A model generated the notes under the pieces. The model did not search any database. It was not told the DNA's origin and saw nothing but the letters and a program-made list of their open reading frames with translations. 35,473 nt of DNA from OFTM382 sp964448185 (GTDB taxonomy: Bacteria > Planctomycetota > Phycisphaerae > Phycisphaerales > UBA1924): assembly GCA_964448185.1 (NCBI GenBank), contig CAYUVO010000021.1, positions 1-35,473 on the forward strand, in the 5' to 3' direction. Shown here in pieces: positions 9,480 through 18,081 of the stretch; the stretch's first letter is position 1; each line of letters begins with the position of its first letter. Both the position numbers and the translations under genes were made by a program.

Positions 9480-9896
9480 TTATGAGCCCGCCTCAGCGCC
9501 GGCTTGTGCCACCGCATGATCGTTCTCGACAGATGAACCCGAGACGCCGATGGCTCCGATGACCGTGCCGTCAACGATGATCGGGAGCCCGCCGGGGAAG
9601 CTGATGAGTCCGCCGTTGGAATGTTCGATGTTGAACAGCGGGCTGCCGGGCTGCGAGAGCTTGCCGATCTCGCCCGTGGGCATGTCGAACATGCGCGCGG
9701 TGCGTGCTTTTTTGATCGCGATATCCACCGAGCCGAGCCATGCGCCGTCCATGCGGAAGAATGCTTTGAGGTTGCCGCCCGCATCAACGACCGCGATGTT
9801 CATCTTGGTGTCGATGGCTTTGGCTTTATCGAGCGCAGCGTGGATCATGCTGTGAGCGTGATCGAGGCTGATGTCGTGTGCTTGCAGCGTGGGCAT
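9480..9896 (-). CDS. GlcG/HbpS-family (heme-degrading-like) protein
   Basis: A 138-residue cytoplasmic protein of the GlcG/HbpS (DUF336) fold. Family features seen are the N-terminal helix HAHSMIHAALDKAKAI, the strand MNIAVVDAGGNLKAFFRMDGA, SVDIAIKKARTA, and the C-terminal FPGGLPIIVDGTVIGAIGVSGSSVENDHAVAQAG. Members bind heme or small organic ligands, and most have no proven function; the substrate cannot be told from sequence. ATG 9896 is chosen over the longer frame beginning at 9950 because AGGAG lies 6 nt upstream. It is convergent with the small membrane protein gene (21 nt apart) and downstream of the Ser/Thr kinase-like gene by 120 nt, with its own candidate promoter. Confidence 0.88.
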   Translation of the reverse strand: MPTLQAHDISLDHAHSMIHAALDKAKAIDTKMNIAVVDAGGNLKAFFRMDGAWLGSVDIAIKKARTARMFDMPTGEIGKLSQPGSPLFNIEHSNGGLISFPGGLPIIVDGTVIGAIGVSGSSVENDHAVAQAGAEAGS

Positions 9897-9951
9897 GGGA
9901 TGCTCCTGGCAAAGGTATGAATCAGTGGTGTGAATCGGCGGAACCACCACC

Positions 9952-9979
9952 AGCGTATATGATGAGTGTGCGCACGCAA
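9952..9979 (-). promoter_or_regulatory. Candidate promoter for the GlcG/HbpS-like gene
   Basis: On the minus strand TTGCGT (9979-9974), 16 bp and TACGCT (9957-9952) precede the start at 9896, giving a leader of about 50 nt that contains the AGGAG ribosome site. The match to consensus is moderate. Confidence 0.35.
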
Positions 9980-10016
9980 TTCATGCTCGGAACACCGTGT
10001 GATATCCGCAGCCCCT

Positions 10017-12335
10017 TTACGGCCCGATCTCAACCAGCGCCGCCTCGTACACATATTTGCGGGCTTCACGCTCGATGTCATCGCGTGCCACCGGGCTCGT
10101 CGAGTCGTACCGGATGAACAACCGGTCGGACAACGCCCGCACGGATGACACCTTGTCGCCCTCATCAATCATCCACCGCCGCAGCATGCGCCCGATCGCG
10201 TTGGGGTTGGCCGAGGCTTCGACCTGCACACGGCGCCCGGCTTTCTGGACGCGTTGGATAAGCCTCATGCGTTCGGCGTTGTTGAGCACCACGCCGCCGA
10301 TGCGGATGGAGTTGAGCTCGGGGACCTCTTGGATGTCCAATCCAGCGAGCCCCGCGTACGACTGAATCACGTCGCGCAGCTCGTGCAACGGCAGAATCAA
10401 CAACTGCGCCGCGCTGAGTTGATTGAAGTCTTTCGCAACCTCATTGCCCGTAGATTCAACTTGTCCGACCCGGAGGAGTTGCTCCTGGAAGCGGTTGGTT
10501 GTTCTGCGAGTCACCTCAATCTGGTGCTCTTGCTCGACGAAGCCCGGCTTGGTGATGAGCATGATGTGCGTGCCCAGTGGAAGCAGTTGCTGGGCCGATC
10601 CTGCACTATCAAGGCGGATCTCGATACGTTCGTTCGTATCCGCCAAGATGATGACCAGATCGGCACCGGCAGGCGAGATCTTGAACCGTGCTTCGACCGA
10701 CGACGCACGAAGCTGGATCTCGAGCGTGTTCGAGGCGTTGGGTCCGGTTTCACCCGTCTCGATGAACTGTTCGTAACGTTCGTGATCGACCTGTACGCGA
10801 ACCGTGCCGTAACCCACGATGGTGGCGTACCTGCCGTTGGCATCGGTAACACCCGAAGCGTATTGCTCGCCCGAATCCGGGTTCGTAACCAAGATGCGCG
10901 CATCGGGCACGGGTGGCACCGTCTGGAACGTCAGGTCTACATTGACCGGGGGCAGGCGTTCAACCGAGAACTGCTTCTCGCCCACAGCTTTCCCTGAGGC
11001 ATTCATGAACACAAGCTGCACGTCTTGCTTGCCGATCTCGGGGACGACAATGTCCTCGACGAAGCCGCCCGTGCGCGGATCGATGTTGATCGTGATCGGG
11101 TCGCCCGTCGAGGTGCGCAATACCGCGGTCCATCCCTCGGGCAAATCGATGATCTTGCCTTCAACACTCACGAGACCCGTGTTCCCTTGCTGGCCATTGG
11201 GTACCCGCACTTGATACGAGTTTCCCCCGCCGCCGAACATAAAGAAGAACGCGGCCCCGCCCACCACGACCAGCAGCACCGCCGCCACCAGCCCGAGAAT
11301 CAGAGGCGAAACCGGCATCGAACTCTTCTCTTCTGTCTCGCCGGTGCCGACATGTGCCGGAGCCGCCGGGGTGCTCCAAGCGTTTGCTGATACAGCTGCG
11401 GGAGCGGCCGCGGCAGGCGCTGAGCGAATAACCGCGGGGCCTGTGGGCTTGCCCGTCGGAACGGCAGCCGCCCCGGTGAGTGTCGCGAGGACTTCCTCAG
11501 CGGTGCCCGCTCGCTGATCGAGCTGCTTGGTCATCATCCACGCGATCGCATCGGACAAATCCTGCGGGAACCCGGGAACCATCTCGGTAATCGGCTTGGC
11601 CTTCTGCTCCATCGAGCAGTGCCAGAACATCCACTTGGGCCAGCGGTCCGGGCTCGAATCGTCCCACTTGGCCAGATCGTCGAAGTAGATCGACGGGAAC
11701 TCTGGGCGGTACTTGTCCTCGCCGAGGGCAAGGTGGTAGAGCGACATCCCGAGCGAATACAGATCCGTCGCGGGGCTCGCAGCTCCGAGTTGGCGATCGA
11801 GCAACTCGGGCGCGGCATATTGCACCGTGAGCAGATTGAGCGTGCTGGCCTCATCGCGCGCCGAAGCAAGCCCGAAATCGATCAGCTTCCATGAACCCGA
11901 AGACGTCGCCAGCAGGTGAGCGGGTTTGACGTCGCGGTGCAGGATCGAAGGGTTGTTGTTGTGGATCGCCGACAGCCCGTGGAGAGCGTCGGTTGCAACC
12001 CGCCGGACGTGCGTGGGGTCCGCGGGTCCTGCTCCGATGCGTGCCTTGAGGCTCTCGCCGAGGTGTTCCATGGCAAGCCAAGGGCCGACTTCGTCGTCGA
12101 TGCCGTAGTCGAGCATCTGAACGATGTTGGGGCTCGTGCCGAGTTTGAGCAGGATCTCCGCTTCTTTGCGGATCTCGTCGCGCTCGGCATTGCCATCGGC
12201 GACCACGCGGAGCACCTTGATGACAGCGCGCCGGGTGAGCCCTTGGCCGAGCTCTTCGACCGCTCCAAACACCCTTGAGTTCGGGGTTTCGCCGATCGCA
12301 TCACCGAGTTGAAAGTTGCCGATGTTGGTCTTCAT
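10017..12335 (-). CDS. Membrane Ser/Thr protein kinase-like protein with PEGA- and BON-like domains
   Basis: A 772-residue protein. Residues about 8-270 are a eukaryotic-like kinase domain with Lys40 (AVIK), Glu in IRKEAEILLKL, HRDVKPAH (133-140), DFG (153-155) and APE. Two positions depart from consensus: the glycine loop reads GETPNSRV, and the catalytic-loop Asn is His140. A Pro/Ala-rich linker and one membrane helix (PLILGLVAAVLLVVVGGAAFFFMF, about 355-378) follow. Outside lie Ig/carboxypeptidase-regulatory-like strands, a PEGA-like repeat (SPAGADLVIILA...PLGTHIMLITKPGFVEQEH), and near 650-720 a BON-like motif (ELNSIRIGGVVLNNAERMRLIQRVQKAG) like those of ring-forming secretion proteins. 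ATG 12335 is used; TTG 12362 is possible. It is last in the cpaB operon after an FHA protein, suggesting Tad regulation. Activity is uncertain. Confidence 0.88.
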   Translation of the reverse strand: MKTNIGNFQLGDAIGETPNSRVFGAVEELGQGLTRRAVIKVLRVVADGNAERDEIRKEAEILLKLGTSPNIVQMLDYGIDDEVGPWLAMEHLGESLKARIGAGPADPTHVRRVATDALHGLSAIHNNNPSILHRDVKPAHLLATSSGSWKLIDFGLASARDEASTLNLLTVQYAAPELLDRQLGAASPATDLYSLGMSLYHLALGEDKYRPEFPSIYFDDLAKWDDSSPDRWPKWMFWHCSMEQKAKPITEMVPGFPQDLSDAIAWMMTKQLDQRAGTAEEVLATLTGAAAVPTGKPTGPAVIRSAPAAAAPAAVSANAWSTPAAPAHVGTGETEEKSSMPVSPLILGLVAAVLLVVVGGAAFFFMFGGGGNSYQVRVPNGQQGNTGLVSVEGKIIDLPEGWTAVLRTSTGDPITINIDPRTGGFVEDIVVPEIGKQDVQLVFMNASGKAVGEKQFSVERLPPVNVDLTFQTVPPVPDARILVTNPDSGEQYASGVTDANGRYATIVGYGTVRVQVDHERYEQFIETGETGPNASNTLEIQLRASSVEARFKISPAGADLVIILADTNERIEIRLDSAGSAQQLLPLGTHIMLITKPGFVEQEHQIEVTRRTTNRFQEQLLRVGQVESTGNEVAKDFNQLSAAQLLILPLHELRDVIQSYAGLAGLDIQEVPELNSIRIGGVVLNNAERMRLIQRVQKAGRRVQVEASANPNAIGRMLRRWMIDEGDKVSSVRALSDRLFIRYDSTSPVARDDIEREARKYVYEAALVEIGP

Positions 12336-12425
12336 ACTGGTCTGGTTCCTCTCGCCGGGCAAGTCGAGCCCGTCAACATCATGCAGCGTAAGCCCGAGGC
12401 GGACCCCGAGAAAGAGATCTTCTCG

Positions 12426-13268
12426 TTAGATCCCGCCAAAGGCCTTGGACGTGTCCTTCTTGGGCGTGGTCAATTTGTACCGATTTCGGACAAACCACAC
12501 CAGTGCGGAAGCGTGCTTTGCATCGCCCGCCCACGGCATCTGTTCCGGATCTTCCGTCGCCACCCGGCCTAAATACACCCCGAGTTCTTTGGCGTCATTC
12601 GAGGCTGCGGCGGCGAAGCTTTTGTTGGATGCTACCGGGTCCTGGAGGATCATCAGGTTGTTGATGAGATTGCCGTAGGTCTTGTGGGCTTGGCGTGTTT
12701 CGCCAAGAGTTTCGTAGCGCCACGCAGATTCAAAGAGCGCCACGAACTCCTCGGGCACCTTGCCGTCCTCGGACCACTGGCTGACCTTTCCACTCAGGCG
12801 AAAGTAGACCGAACCCCAATCCGCTTGCGACGTCGCCTGGGCAGCCGGGGGCGCGAACTTGTCCTTGAGCATCACGTTCCATACGAGCGTCGCCGCGATG
12901 CCCGCGCCGATGACGACCACACCGATCAGTGCGAGCACTGTCAGCATGCTCCCGCCGCCCGAGCCCGAACTCTGGTCCGACCCGACCGCGAGCACAGCGT
13001 TGGGAGCCAGCTCGACGCGGTCGCCCGCGACCACTCGGGTCTTCTCGGTCACCGGGCGACCATTGAGCATGGTCCCCAGCGCCGACAGATTTTCGACGTA
13101 CAGCCGGTTGTCTTCGACAATCAGCACCGCGTGTTCCCACGCGACCGCCTCGTCTTCAAGACGGATATTCGAGCCCTCGCTGCGCCCCACGGCACAGCTC
13201 TGGCCTTCTTCGACCGCGAACACGGTTCCCGCGTCAACGCCGAACACAATCGTTAGGTGGTAGGCCAT
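12426..13268 (-). CDS. Membrane FHA-domain protein of the Tad operon
   Basis: A 280-residue protein. Residues 1-95 form a forkhead-associated domain that would bind phosphothreonine peptides: AVGRSEGSNIRLED, WEHAVLIV, NLSALGTMLNG and GDRVELAPNAVLAVG. The usual Ser before the WEH position is Ala. A Ser/Gly linker and one membrane helix (MLTVLALIGVVVIGAGIAATLVW) follow. The C-terminal 140 residues are predicted outside, helical and TPR-like (FESAWRYETLGETRQAHKTYGNLINNL). The true start is ATG 13268 (MAYHLTIV), since sequence upstream is tadC read out of frame. It begins 28 nt after the tadC stop and ends 90 nt before the kinase-like gene, so reader and putative kinase are adjacent. It may recruit a phosphorylated Tad component to the membrane. 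Confidence 0.88.
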   Translation of the reverse strand: MAYHLTIVFGVDAGTVFAVEEGQSCAVGRSEGSNIRLEDEAVAWEHAVLIVEDNRLYVENLSALGTMLNGRPVTEKTRVVAGDRVELAPNAVLAVGSDQSSGSGGGSMLTVLALIGVVVIGAGIAATLVWNVMLKDKFAPPAAQATSQADWGSVYFRLSGKVSQWSEDGKVPEEFVALFESAWRYETLGETRQAHKTYGNLINNLMILQDPVASNKSFAAAASNDAKELGVYLGRVATEDPEQMPWAGDAKHASALVWFVRNRYKLTTPKKDTSKAFGGI

Positions 13269-13296
13269 CGGACCCTTTTGGAGCGCCGCGAACTTG

Positions 13297-14280
13297 TTAC
13301 AGCCCGCCGACACCCTCCTGGCTGAACTTGACAATGAAAGAGGAGAACATAAGCAACAAAATACCGACCAGCGCCAGAATCGACGGCGCCAACACGTTGA
13401 CCTTCGCCTTGCCCGCGATGTCCGCAGCGTCCTGCTTACGCCGAACACGCACACGCTCGCTCATGCGTTCGAGTGTGTCGCTGATGCCGCGACCGAGCTC
13501 CTCGGACTGAATGATCTCGTCCACAAACGTACGAACAATCGGCAGCGGCGTCCGCTCGGCCATGTTCATAAACGCCTGACGGCGCGGGGTGCCCGCGTTG
13601 ATCTCGCGGAGCGTTACCGTGAACTCTTGTCCAATCGGATGGAACCGGTAGTCCGCTGCGACACGCTCCATCGCCATCCCGAACGAAGCACCAGCGCGCA
13701 TCGTGAGCACCAGCAGATCGATCACATACGGCATGCTCCGGCCGACCTTGTGAAGCCGACCCTTGCTGATCCCAGACAACGAATGACCCAGCAAATACGG
13801 CCCGGCCAGCAGCCCGATGACTCCCGCCACCGTGCCCTTGAACCCGAGCAGCAAGAACCCCATCATCGCAAGAGCCAATGCCAGTACCACGCCCAAACCA
13901 ATCGCAGCAGCCAGCAAATCATCCTCGTCGAGACCCCCGGGCCAGCCCGCTTCAGATGCCCGCTCGCCCCAGTCTCGTTTGAGCGAATCAATCGGAAGAG
14001 CTCCGAGCGGCTTGAAGAACGGCAGCACCGTCATCCCAAGATTGAACAGCAGCGAATCGGTCATCCCCTTGTTGACCGTCGCCATCTCACGTCGCGCTTG
14101 CGTGAGGTGCTTGCGCGCACCGTCCACGTTCAACTGCATCGAACTCGTGATCGCGTAGACCAATCCCGCGACCGCAGCCCCGGCGCACAACGCAGCCGCA
14201 ACAGCCAGCACAATACCCATCGAGCCGATGCTCGACGCCACCCCGTTATCGATTGTCACAAAGCCATCAGACATCTGCAT
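13297..14280 (-). CDS. tadC: Tad inner-membrane platform protein TadC
   Basis: A 327-residue polytopic protein with the T2SSF (GspF-like) domain. An N-terminal helix is followed by an amphipathic stretch, a helix pair near 120-160, then the family core: MPYVIDLLVLTMRAGASFGMAMERVA, EINAGTPRRQAFMNMAERTP, VRTFVDEIIQSEELGRGISDTLERMSERVRVRRKQDAADIAGKA, and a final helix. TadB and TadC form the inner-membrane platform through which the CpaF/TadA ATPase works. ATG 14280 has GGAG 8 nt upstream and overlaps the end of tadB by 14 nt, indicating translational coupling. Confidence 0.93.
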   Translation of the reverse strand: MQMSDGFVTIDNGVASSIGSMGIVLAVAAALCAGAAVAGLVYAITSSMQLNVDGARKHLTQARREMATVNKGMTDSLLFNLGMTVLPFFKPLGALPIDSLKRDWGERASEAGWPGGLDEDDLLAAAIGLGVVLALALAMMGFLLLGFKGTVAGVIGLLAGPYLLGHSLSGISKGRLHKVGRSMPYVIDLLVLTMRAGASFGMAMERVAADYRFHPIGQEFTVTLREINAGTPRRQAFMNMAERTPLPIVRTFVDEIIQSEELGRGISDTLERMSERVRVRRKQDAADIAGKAKVNVLAPSILALVGILLLMFSSFIVKFSQEGVGGL

Positions 14281-15142
14281 TGACGATGCTCCGTGCCCAG
14301 GTGAACCCTACGAGATAAAATCCAAACGACACCATCATCAACCCTCGACCCAACGGCTCGGTAAACAGCATCAGCGTGCCGTCATAGTTGATCGCCAGCA
14401 TAATGAGCATCATCGGGAACGGGGCCACACCTAGGAACAACAGGTTCTGGCGACCCTCGGAGGTCGACGTGTACACCTCGTGCTGCATCTCGGCGATCGC
14501 TTCGAGTGATTGCGCGAGCCGATCCATCGTGTCAACAACATTGCCACCCATGGTCTGGTTGACCGCGATAGTCGTCGCGAAGATGTTGAAGTTGGGCAAT
14601 CGCAGGCGTTCTTTGGCCTCGTTGATCGCGGTGAGCACGTCCGAGCCTGCCCGCCACTGGTTGGCGACGATCATATATTCGGTGCGGATGGGTTCTTCTG
14701 CTCGCTCGGCGAGGCGTTCGATCGCCTGCACAAGCGTCAGACCCGAAGCGACGCTGTTGGACATCGCGGTGATGGTCCCCGGGAGCTGCTCGTTGACCTT
14801 CTTGATCCGTTTGTTCCACGCGCTGTTGATCATCCAGCCCGGAACCAACAGCGTGAGCGTCCATAACGCAAGCGCGATCATCTTGTTATCAACGACGATC
14901 AGCAGCACAAACAACGCCAGCACGACGCCGGTATAGATCATCCCCATCTGCAGCTTGACGTTGCCCGGGTCGGGGCTAAACCGCTGCTTCTGGGTCGAGA
15001 GCCACGAGACATGCGAGACCCACATCCGCTGGAGCACGCCGCTAAACGCGAGCACCAGAACGGTGAACGCCACGCCGCCGATGATGGCGACGCTGAACGC
15101 CAGAGCCTGTTCGTCCATTCCCAAGACAGCGCCGAGCGTCAT
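14267..15142 (-). CDS. tadB: Tad inner-membrane platform protein TadB
   Basis: A 291-residue T2SSF-domain protein. Helices lie near residues 12-35, 65-110 and at the C-terminus. The family core is readable as QLPGTITAMSNSVASGLTLVQAIERLAERAEEPIRTEY, INEAKERLRLPNFNIFATTIAVNQTMGGNVVDTMDRLAQSLEAI, with a GRQNLLFLGVAPFPMMLIML segment before the last helices. ATG 15142 overlaps the stop of the upstream ATPase gene as ATGA, so it is preferred to the longer frame starting at 15172. It partners TadC in the pilus platform. Confidence 0.93.
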   Translation of the reverse strand: MTLGAVLGMDEQALAFSVAIIGGVAFTVLVLAFSGVLQRMWVSHVSWLSTQKQRFSPDPGNVKLQMGMIYTGVVLALFVLLIVVDNKMIALALWTLTLLVPGWMINSAWNKRIKKVNEQLPGTITAMSNSVASGLTLVQAIERLAERAEEPIRTEYMIVANQWRAGSDVLTAINEAKERLRLPNFNIFATTIAVNQTMGGNVVDTMDRLAQSLEAIAEMQHEVYTSTSEGRQNLLFLGVAPFPMMLIMLAINYDGTLMLFTEPLGRGLMMVSFGFYLVGFTWARSIVNADV

Positions 15143-17022
15143 GCCGCGTCTCCTTTGCCGCCGCCAAACCAAGCATCAACATCGAGCAGCCCGCGTTCGA
15201 CCGCGTCGCCCAAGAACCCGGGCATATACCCGGTCGCGACCAGCGCCGCGTCGTCGCCCTCGCCGATCTTGTTGAAGATGTCCCGCGTTTCGACCTCGCC
15301 CGTATGCGGGTTGAGGCCGAGGACTTCGGTGATCTGAATCGTCATCCGGCGACCGTTCTTGAGCCGACCCACAAACACGATCACATCCACCGCCTGACCA
15401 ATCTGCCGACGCACCGCAGCCAACGGCAGGTCCGCCGCCATCAGCACCATCGTCTCAATACGAGTGATCGCGTCTTGCGCAGTGTTGGAGTGAATCGTCG
15501 TCATCGAGCCGTCGTGACCCGTGTTCATGGCTTGGAGCATGTCGAGCGCTTCTTCGCCGCGACACTCGCCCACCACGATGCGGTCGGGACGCATCCGCAA
15601 CGAGTTCTTGACCAGATCGCGGATGGTGTACGCGCCCTTGCCCTCGACGTTGGCGGGCTTGGTTTCGAGGCTCACCACGTGTTCCTGCTGGAGCTGAAGC
15701 TCGGCGGCGTCCTCGATCGTCACGATGCGATCCTCTTTGGGAATCATCGCGCTGAGGCAGTTGAGCATCGTCGTCTTGCCCGAGCCGGTGCCGCCTGCAA
15801 CAACCACGTTCTTTGGATACTTGACCGCTGCGTCGAGCAACAGCGCAGCCCCCGTAGGCATCGAACCCCACTTGACCAGATCCGCGATCGTCACGCGGTG
15901 CGCCGGGAAACGTCGGATCGTCAGGCAAGGCCCTTTGAGTGCGATCGGCGGGATCACGGCGTTGACACGCGAGCCGTCTTTGAGACGCGCATCGACCAAG
16001 GGAGACGAGCGATCGATCCTTCTTCCTAGCGGCGCCACGATGCGTTCGATCACGTTGAGCAGGGCTTCATCACCCAAAAACTTGCTGTCGGATTCGACGA
16101 CTTGTCCGCCGCGCTCGACGTACACGAGATCCGGGCTGACGATCATGATCTCCGAAATGTTCGGCGTATCGAGCAGGTCCTGCAACGGGCCGAGCCCAAA
16201 GATCATGTCGTTGAGCACTTTCTTAAGGTACCGCGACACCACATACACCTGCACGTTGTCGGGCAGCTCGGAGACCATCGTCTCCATCAGCGTGTTGTAC
16301 CGCTCGTCGACCGTCGCCATGTCTTCTGCGACCGAACGCTTGTCGAGCTTGAGCCCGAGCGTGCGGACGATCCGATCGACGGTCTGCTCGGCAGCGGTCT
16401 CGAGCGCCGGGTTCTCCCCGGGCATGATGTCAGCGGGATCGACCTCTACTTTGGCTTCGCCGCCTATTCGCAGCACCAATCGACGCCGGAGATCCATCGA
16501 GATCAGCTTGCTGCGGACGTTGCGGTCATCAAGCACCCGTTCCTTGAACTCGGCGCGGAGCAGCTCGTCGATGATCGCGTTGATCTGTTCGAGCGTCTGG
16601 GAGCTGTGTTCGAGCCCCGACGATGACGCCCGCCTGAGGTCGAGCTGACGGATCACCGCTGTATGCAAATCTTGCTGGACCGCGTTGACGTCTTCAGCCG
16701 TGCCGCTGCTCTTGACGATTTCACCTTCGCCCACCTCGAAGACCAGCACATACTGAGCAATATAAATCTCGGCACGTTCGCCCAATGGAGCGCTCGTCCC
16801 GCCCTGAACCCATTCATCGCCCACCCGCAAAGCTTTCGCTTCGGGGGCCACACGGATCTCCCAGCCGTCCCGGGAGCGGTCCACCTGAGCGTGAATCTTC
16901 GAGACCATCGTCGAATCCAGACAGACCTCGCACACAGGATCTCGGCCAATACGAAAGCCCGCTTGGCCCTCGTAGGGCACCGATCGCGTGTTCTTGAGTG
17001 TGTCCTGCACCACTACGCGCAT
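15139..17022 (-). CDS. cpaF: FHA-CpaF fusion secretion ATPase (second copy)
   Basis: A 627-residue protein. Residues 1-100 are a forkhead-associated domain (FRIGRDPVCEVCLDS, SKIHAQVDRSRDGWEI), although the usual binding Asn near its end is not obvious. A helical linker and the full CpaF N-terminal region follow (YVVSRYLKKVLNDMIFGLGPL, SEIMIVSPDLVYVERGG, RIDRSSPLVDARLKDGSRV). The motor has Walker A GGTGSGKT at 410-417, IVTIEDAAELQL, RMRPDRIVVGECRGEEALDMLQAMNTGHDGSMTTIHSN. It is the main Tad motor and could be held or released by phosphothreonine binding at its FHA domain. ATG 17022 is chosen because GGAAG lies 6 nt upstream; TTG 17028 and ATG 17025 are alternatives. It follows cpaB after 127 nt and is coupled to tadB. 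Confidence 0.93.
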   Translation of the reverse strand: MRVVVQDTLKNTRSVPYEGQAGFRIGRDPVCEVCLDSTMVSKIHAQVDRSRDGWEIRVAPEAKALRVGDEWVQGGTSAPLGERAEIYIAQYVLVFEVGEGEIVKSSGTAEDVNAVQQDLHTAVIRQLDLRRASSSGLEHSSQTLEQINAIIDELLRAEFKERVLDDRNVRSKLISMDLRRRLVLRIGGEAKVEVDPADIMPGENPALETAAEQTVDRIVRTLGLKLDKRSVAEDMATVDERYNTLMETMVSELPDNVQVYVVSRYLKKVLNDMIFGLGPLQDLLDTPNISEIMIVSPDLVYVERGGQVVESDSKFLGDEALLNVIERIVAPLGRRIDRSSPLVDARLKDGSRVNAVIPPIALKGPCLTIRRFPAHRVTIADLVKWGSMPTGAALLLDAAVKYPKNVVVAGGTGSGKTTMLNCLSAMIPKEDRIVTIEDAAELQLQQEHVVSLETKPANVEGKGAYTIRDLVKNSLRMRPDRIVVGECRGEEALDMLQAMNTGHDGSMTTIHSNTAQDAITRIETMVLMAADLPLAAVRRQIGQAVDVIVFVGRLKNGRRMTIQITEVLGLNPHTGEVETRDIFNKIGEGDDAALVATGYMPGFLGDAVERGLLDVDAWFGGGKGDAA

Positions 17023-17149
17023 CATCAACTTCCAAGCTCTGGTGAACCCACCAAGGTTCGCCGATGAGTGCTGCGCGCCCGAGACGAGTGCCCAGCCGCT
17101 TCTTCATGAATCCCAATACCCGAATCGATCACGAACATTTCGCGCCAAG

Positions 17150-18022
17150 TCAGCCCCCAGCAGGCTGGAGACCGCGAAGCCCGCCGCCCGATGGAGCCGC
17201 TTCAACCTCGACACGCTTGCTCGGACGCAGCAGCACACGAAACTGCTGCGAAGATTCCTCTGCAAGCATCAGGGCTTCCTCAAGAGAAACGTCCAAAGTA
17301 ATCATGTCGCTCTTCTGAACCCGTCCTCGGCTCTGACCGATCATCGACAGCCGCGAACCAGCCAATCGGTTCCCGATCGCGATCACCTTGACGTTCTCAA
17401 GAATAATCTCGGGGTCGTACCCGTCACGCCCACCGAGATCGCGAGCCATCTGGCTGAAGATCGAGCCCAGCTGAGCCTGCGCAAGCTGAGCGGTCTGTTC
17501 GTTCGTCAGATTTTCAGAATCAACGCCCACCGCTTCGAGAGCGTCCACTCTCTTGGGACGCAGGACAATCAAGTCGATGTGATCGCCGGGCATCAGCAAG
17601 CCCTGCAACGCAGCCGCCCCACCGACCTCCAGGGCATACGCCCGGCGGTCAATCCCCAGCTCGATATCCCGCGTCAGCGAGAAGTGGGCATAAGTAAGGG
17701 GCTGACCCGCAGCAGCAGGCATTCCCAGAATGCGGCCGTCAATCGTCGGGAGGTCAGAAGCCCTCACCGAAGACTGCACCAGGCTCGCGAAGGTATCACG
17801 GGGCACAGCGATTTTCTTCAAGTCGCTGGAAACACTGAGCTTGTGACCAGTCGGAAGGTCCCGGATCACCTGGACAATCTCGACGGTCTGCTCTTGTTCG
17901 ATCCCATCGCCCGCACCATCGCCGCCGGCTCCCTCCATCGTGCTCATATAAATGAACGCGAGAAGCATGGCGAGCACGCCGAGCACAACAGAAACCAGCA
18001 ACATCACGCGATTGACGCCCAC
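17150..18022 (-). CDS. cpaB: Flp pilus assembly protein CpaB/RcpC
   Basis: A 290-residue periplasmic protein anchored by one N-terminal helix (VMLLVSVVLGVLAMLLAFIYM). The SAF domain typical of CpaB follows (VEIVQVIRDLPTGHKLSVSSDLKKIAVPRD, then IDGRILGMPAAAGQPLTYAHF) and the RcpC-type second domain (GLLMPGDHIDLIVL, LENVKVIAIG, ITLDVSLEEALMLAEE). CpaB is thought to link the secretin and inner-membrane parts. GTG 18022 is taken as the start because GGAGG (18031-18035) lies 8 nt upstream, although the frame stays open to a TTG at 18043. It is the first gene of the minus-strand operon that ends with the kinase-like gene. Confidence 0.92.
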   Translation of the reverse strand: MGVNRVMLLVSVVLGVLAMLLAFIYMSTMEGAGGDGAGDGIEQEQTVEIVQVIRDLPTGHKLSVSSDLKKIAVPRDTFASLVQSSVRASDLPTIDGRILGMPAAAGQPLTYAHFSLTRDIELGIDRRAYALEVGGAAALQGLLMPGDHIDLIVLRPKRVDALEAVGVDSENLTNEQTAQLAQAQLGSIFSQMARDLGGRDGYDPEIILENVKVIAIGNRLAGSRLSMIGQSRGRVQKSDMITLDVSLEEALMLAEESSQQFRVLLRPSKRVEVEAAPSGGGLRGLQPAGG

Positions 18023-18081
18023 GGCAAAGCCCTCCGAGCCCAATATTCAGCCGAACCATCGGCGTCTGACAGGCAACCTCA

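Noticed and set aside
13294..14283. Long open frame of 329 codons on the plus strand
   Set aside because: It is exactly antisense to tadC, rich in Arg/His, and has no domain or ribosome site; a by-product of high-GC codon use.
16814..17116. Minus-strand frame beginning MGFMKKRLGTRLGRAAL across the cpaB-cpaF gap
   Set aside because: Only 30 codons lie in the gap; the rest overlaps the FHA-CpaF start in another frame and there is no ribosome site or family match.
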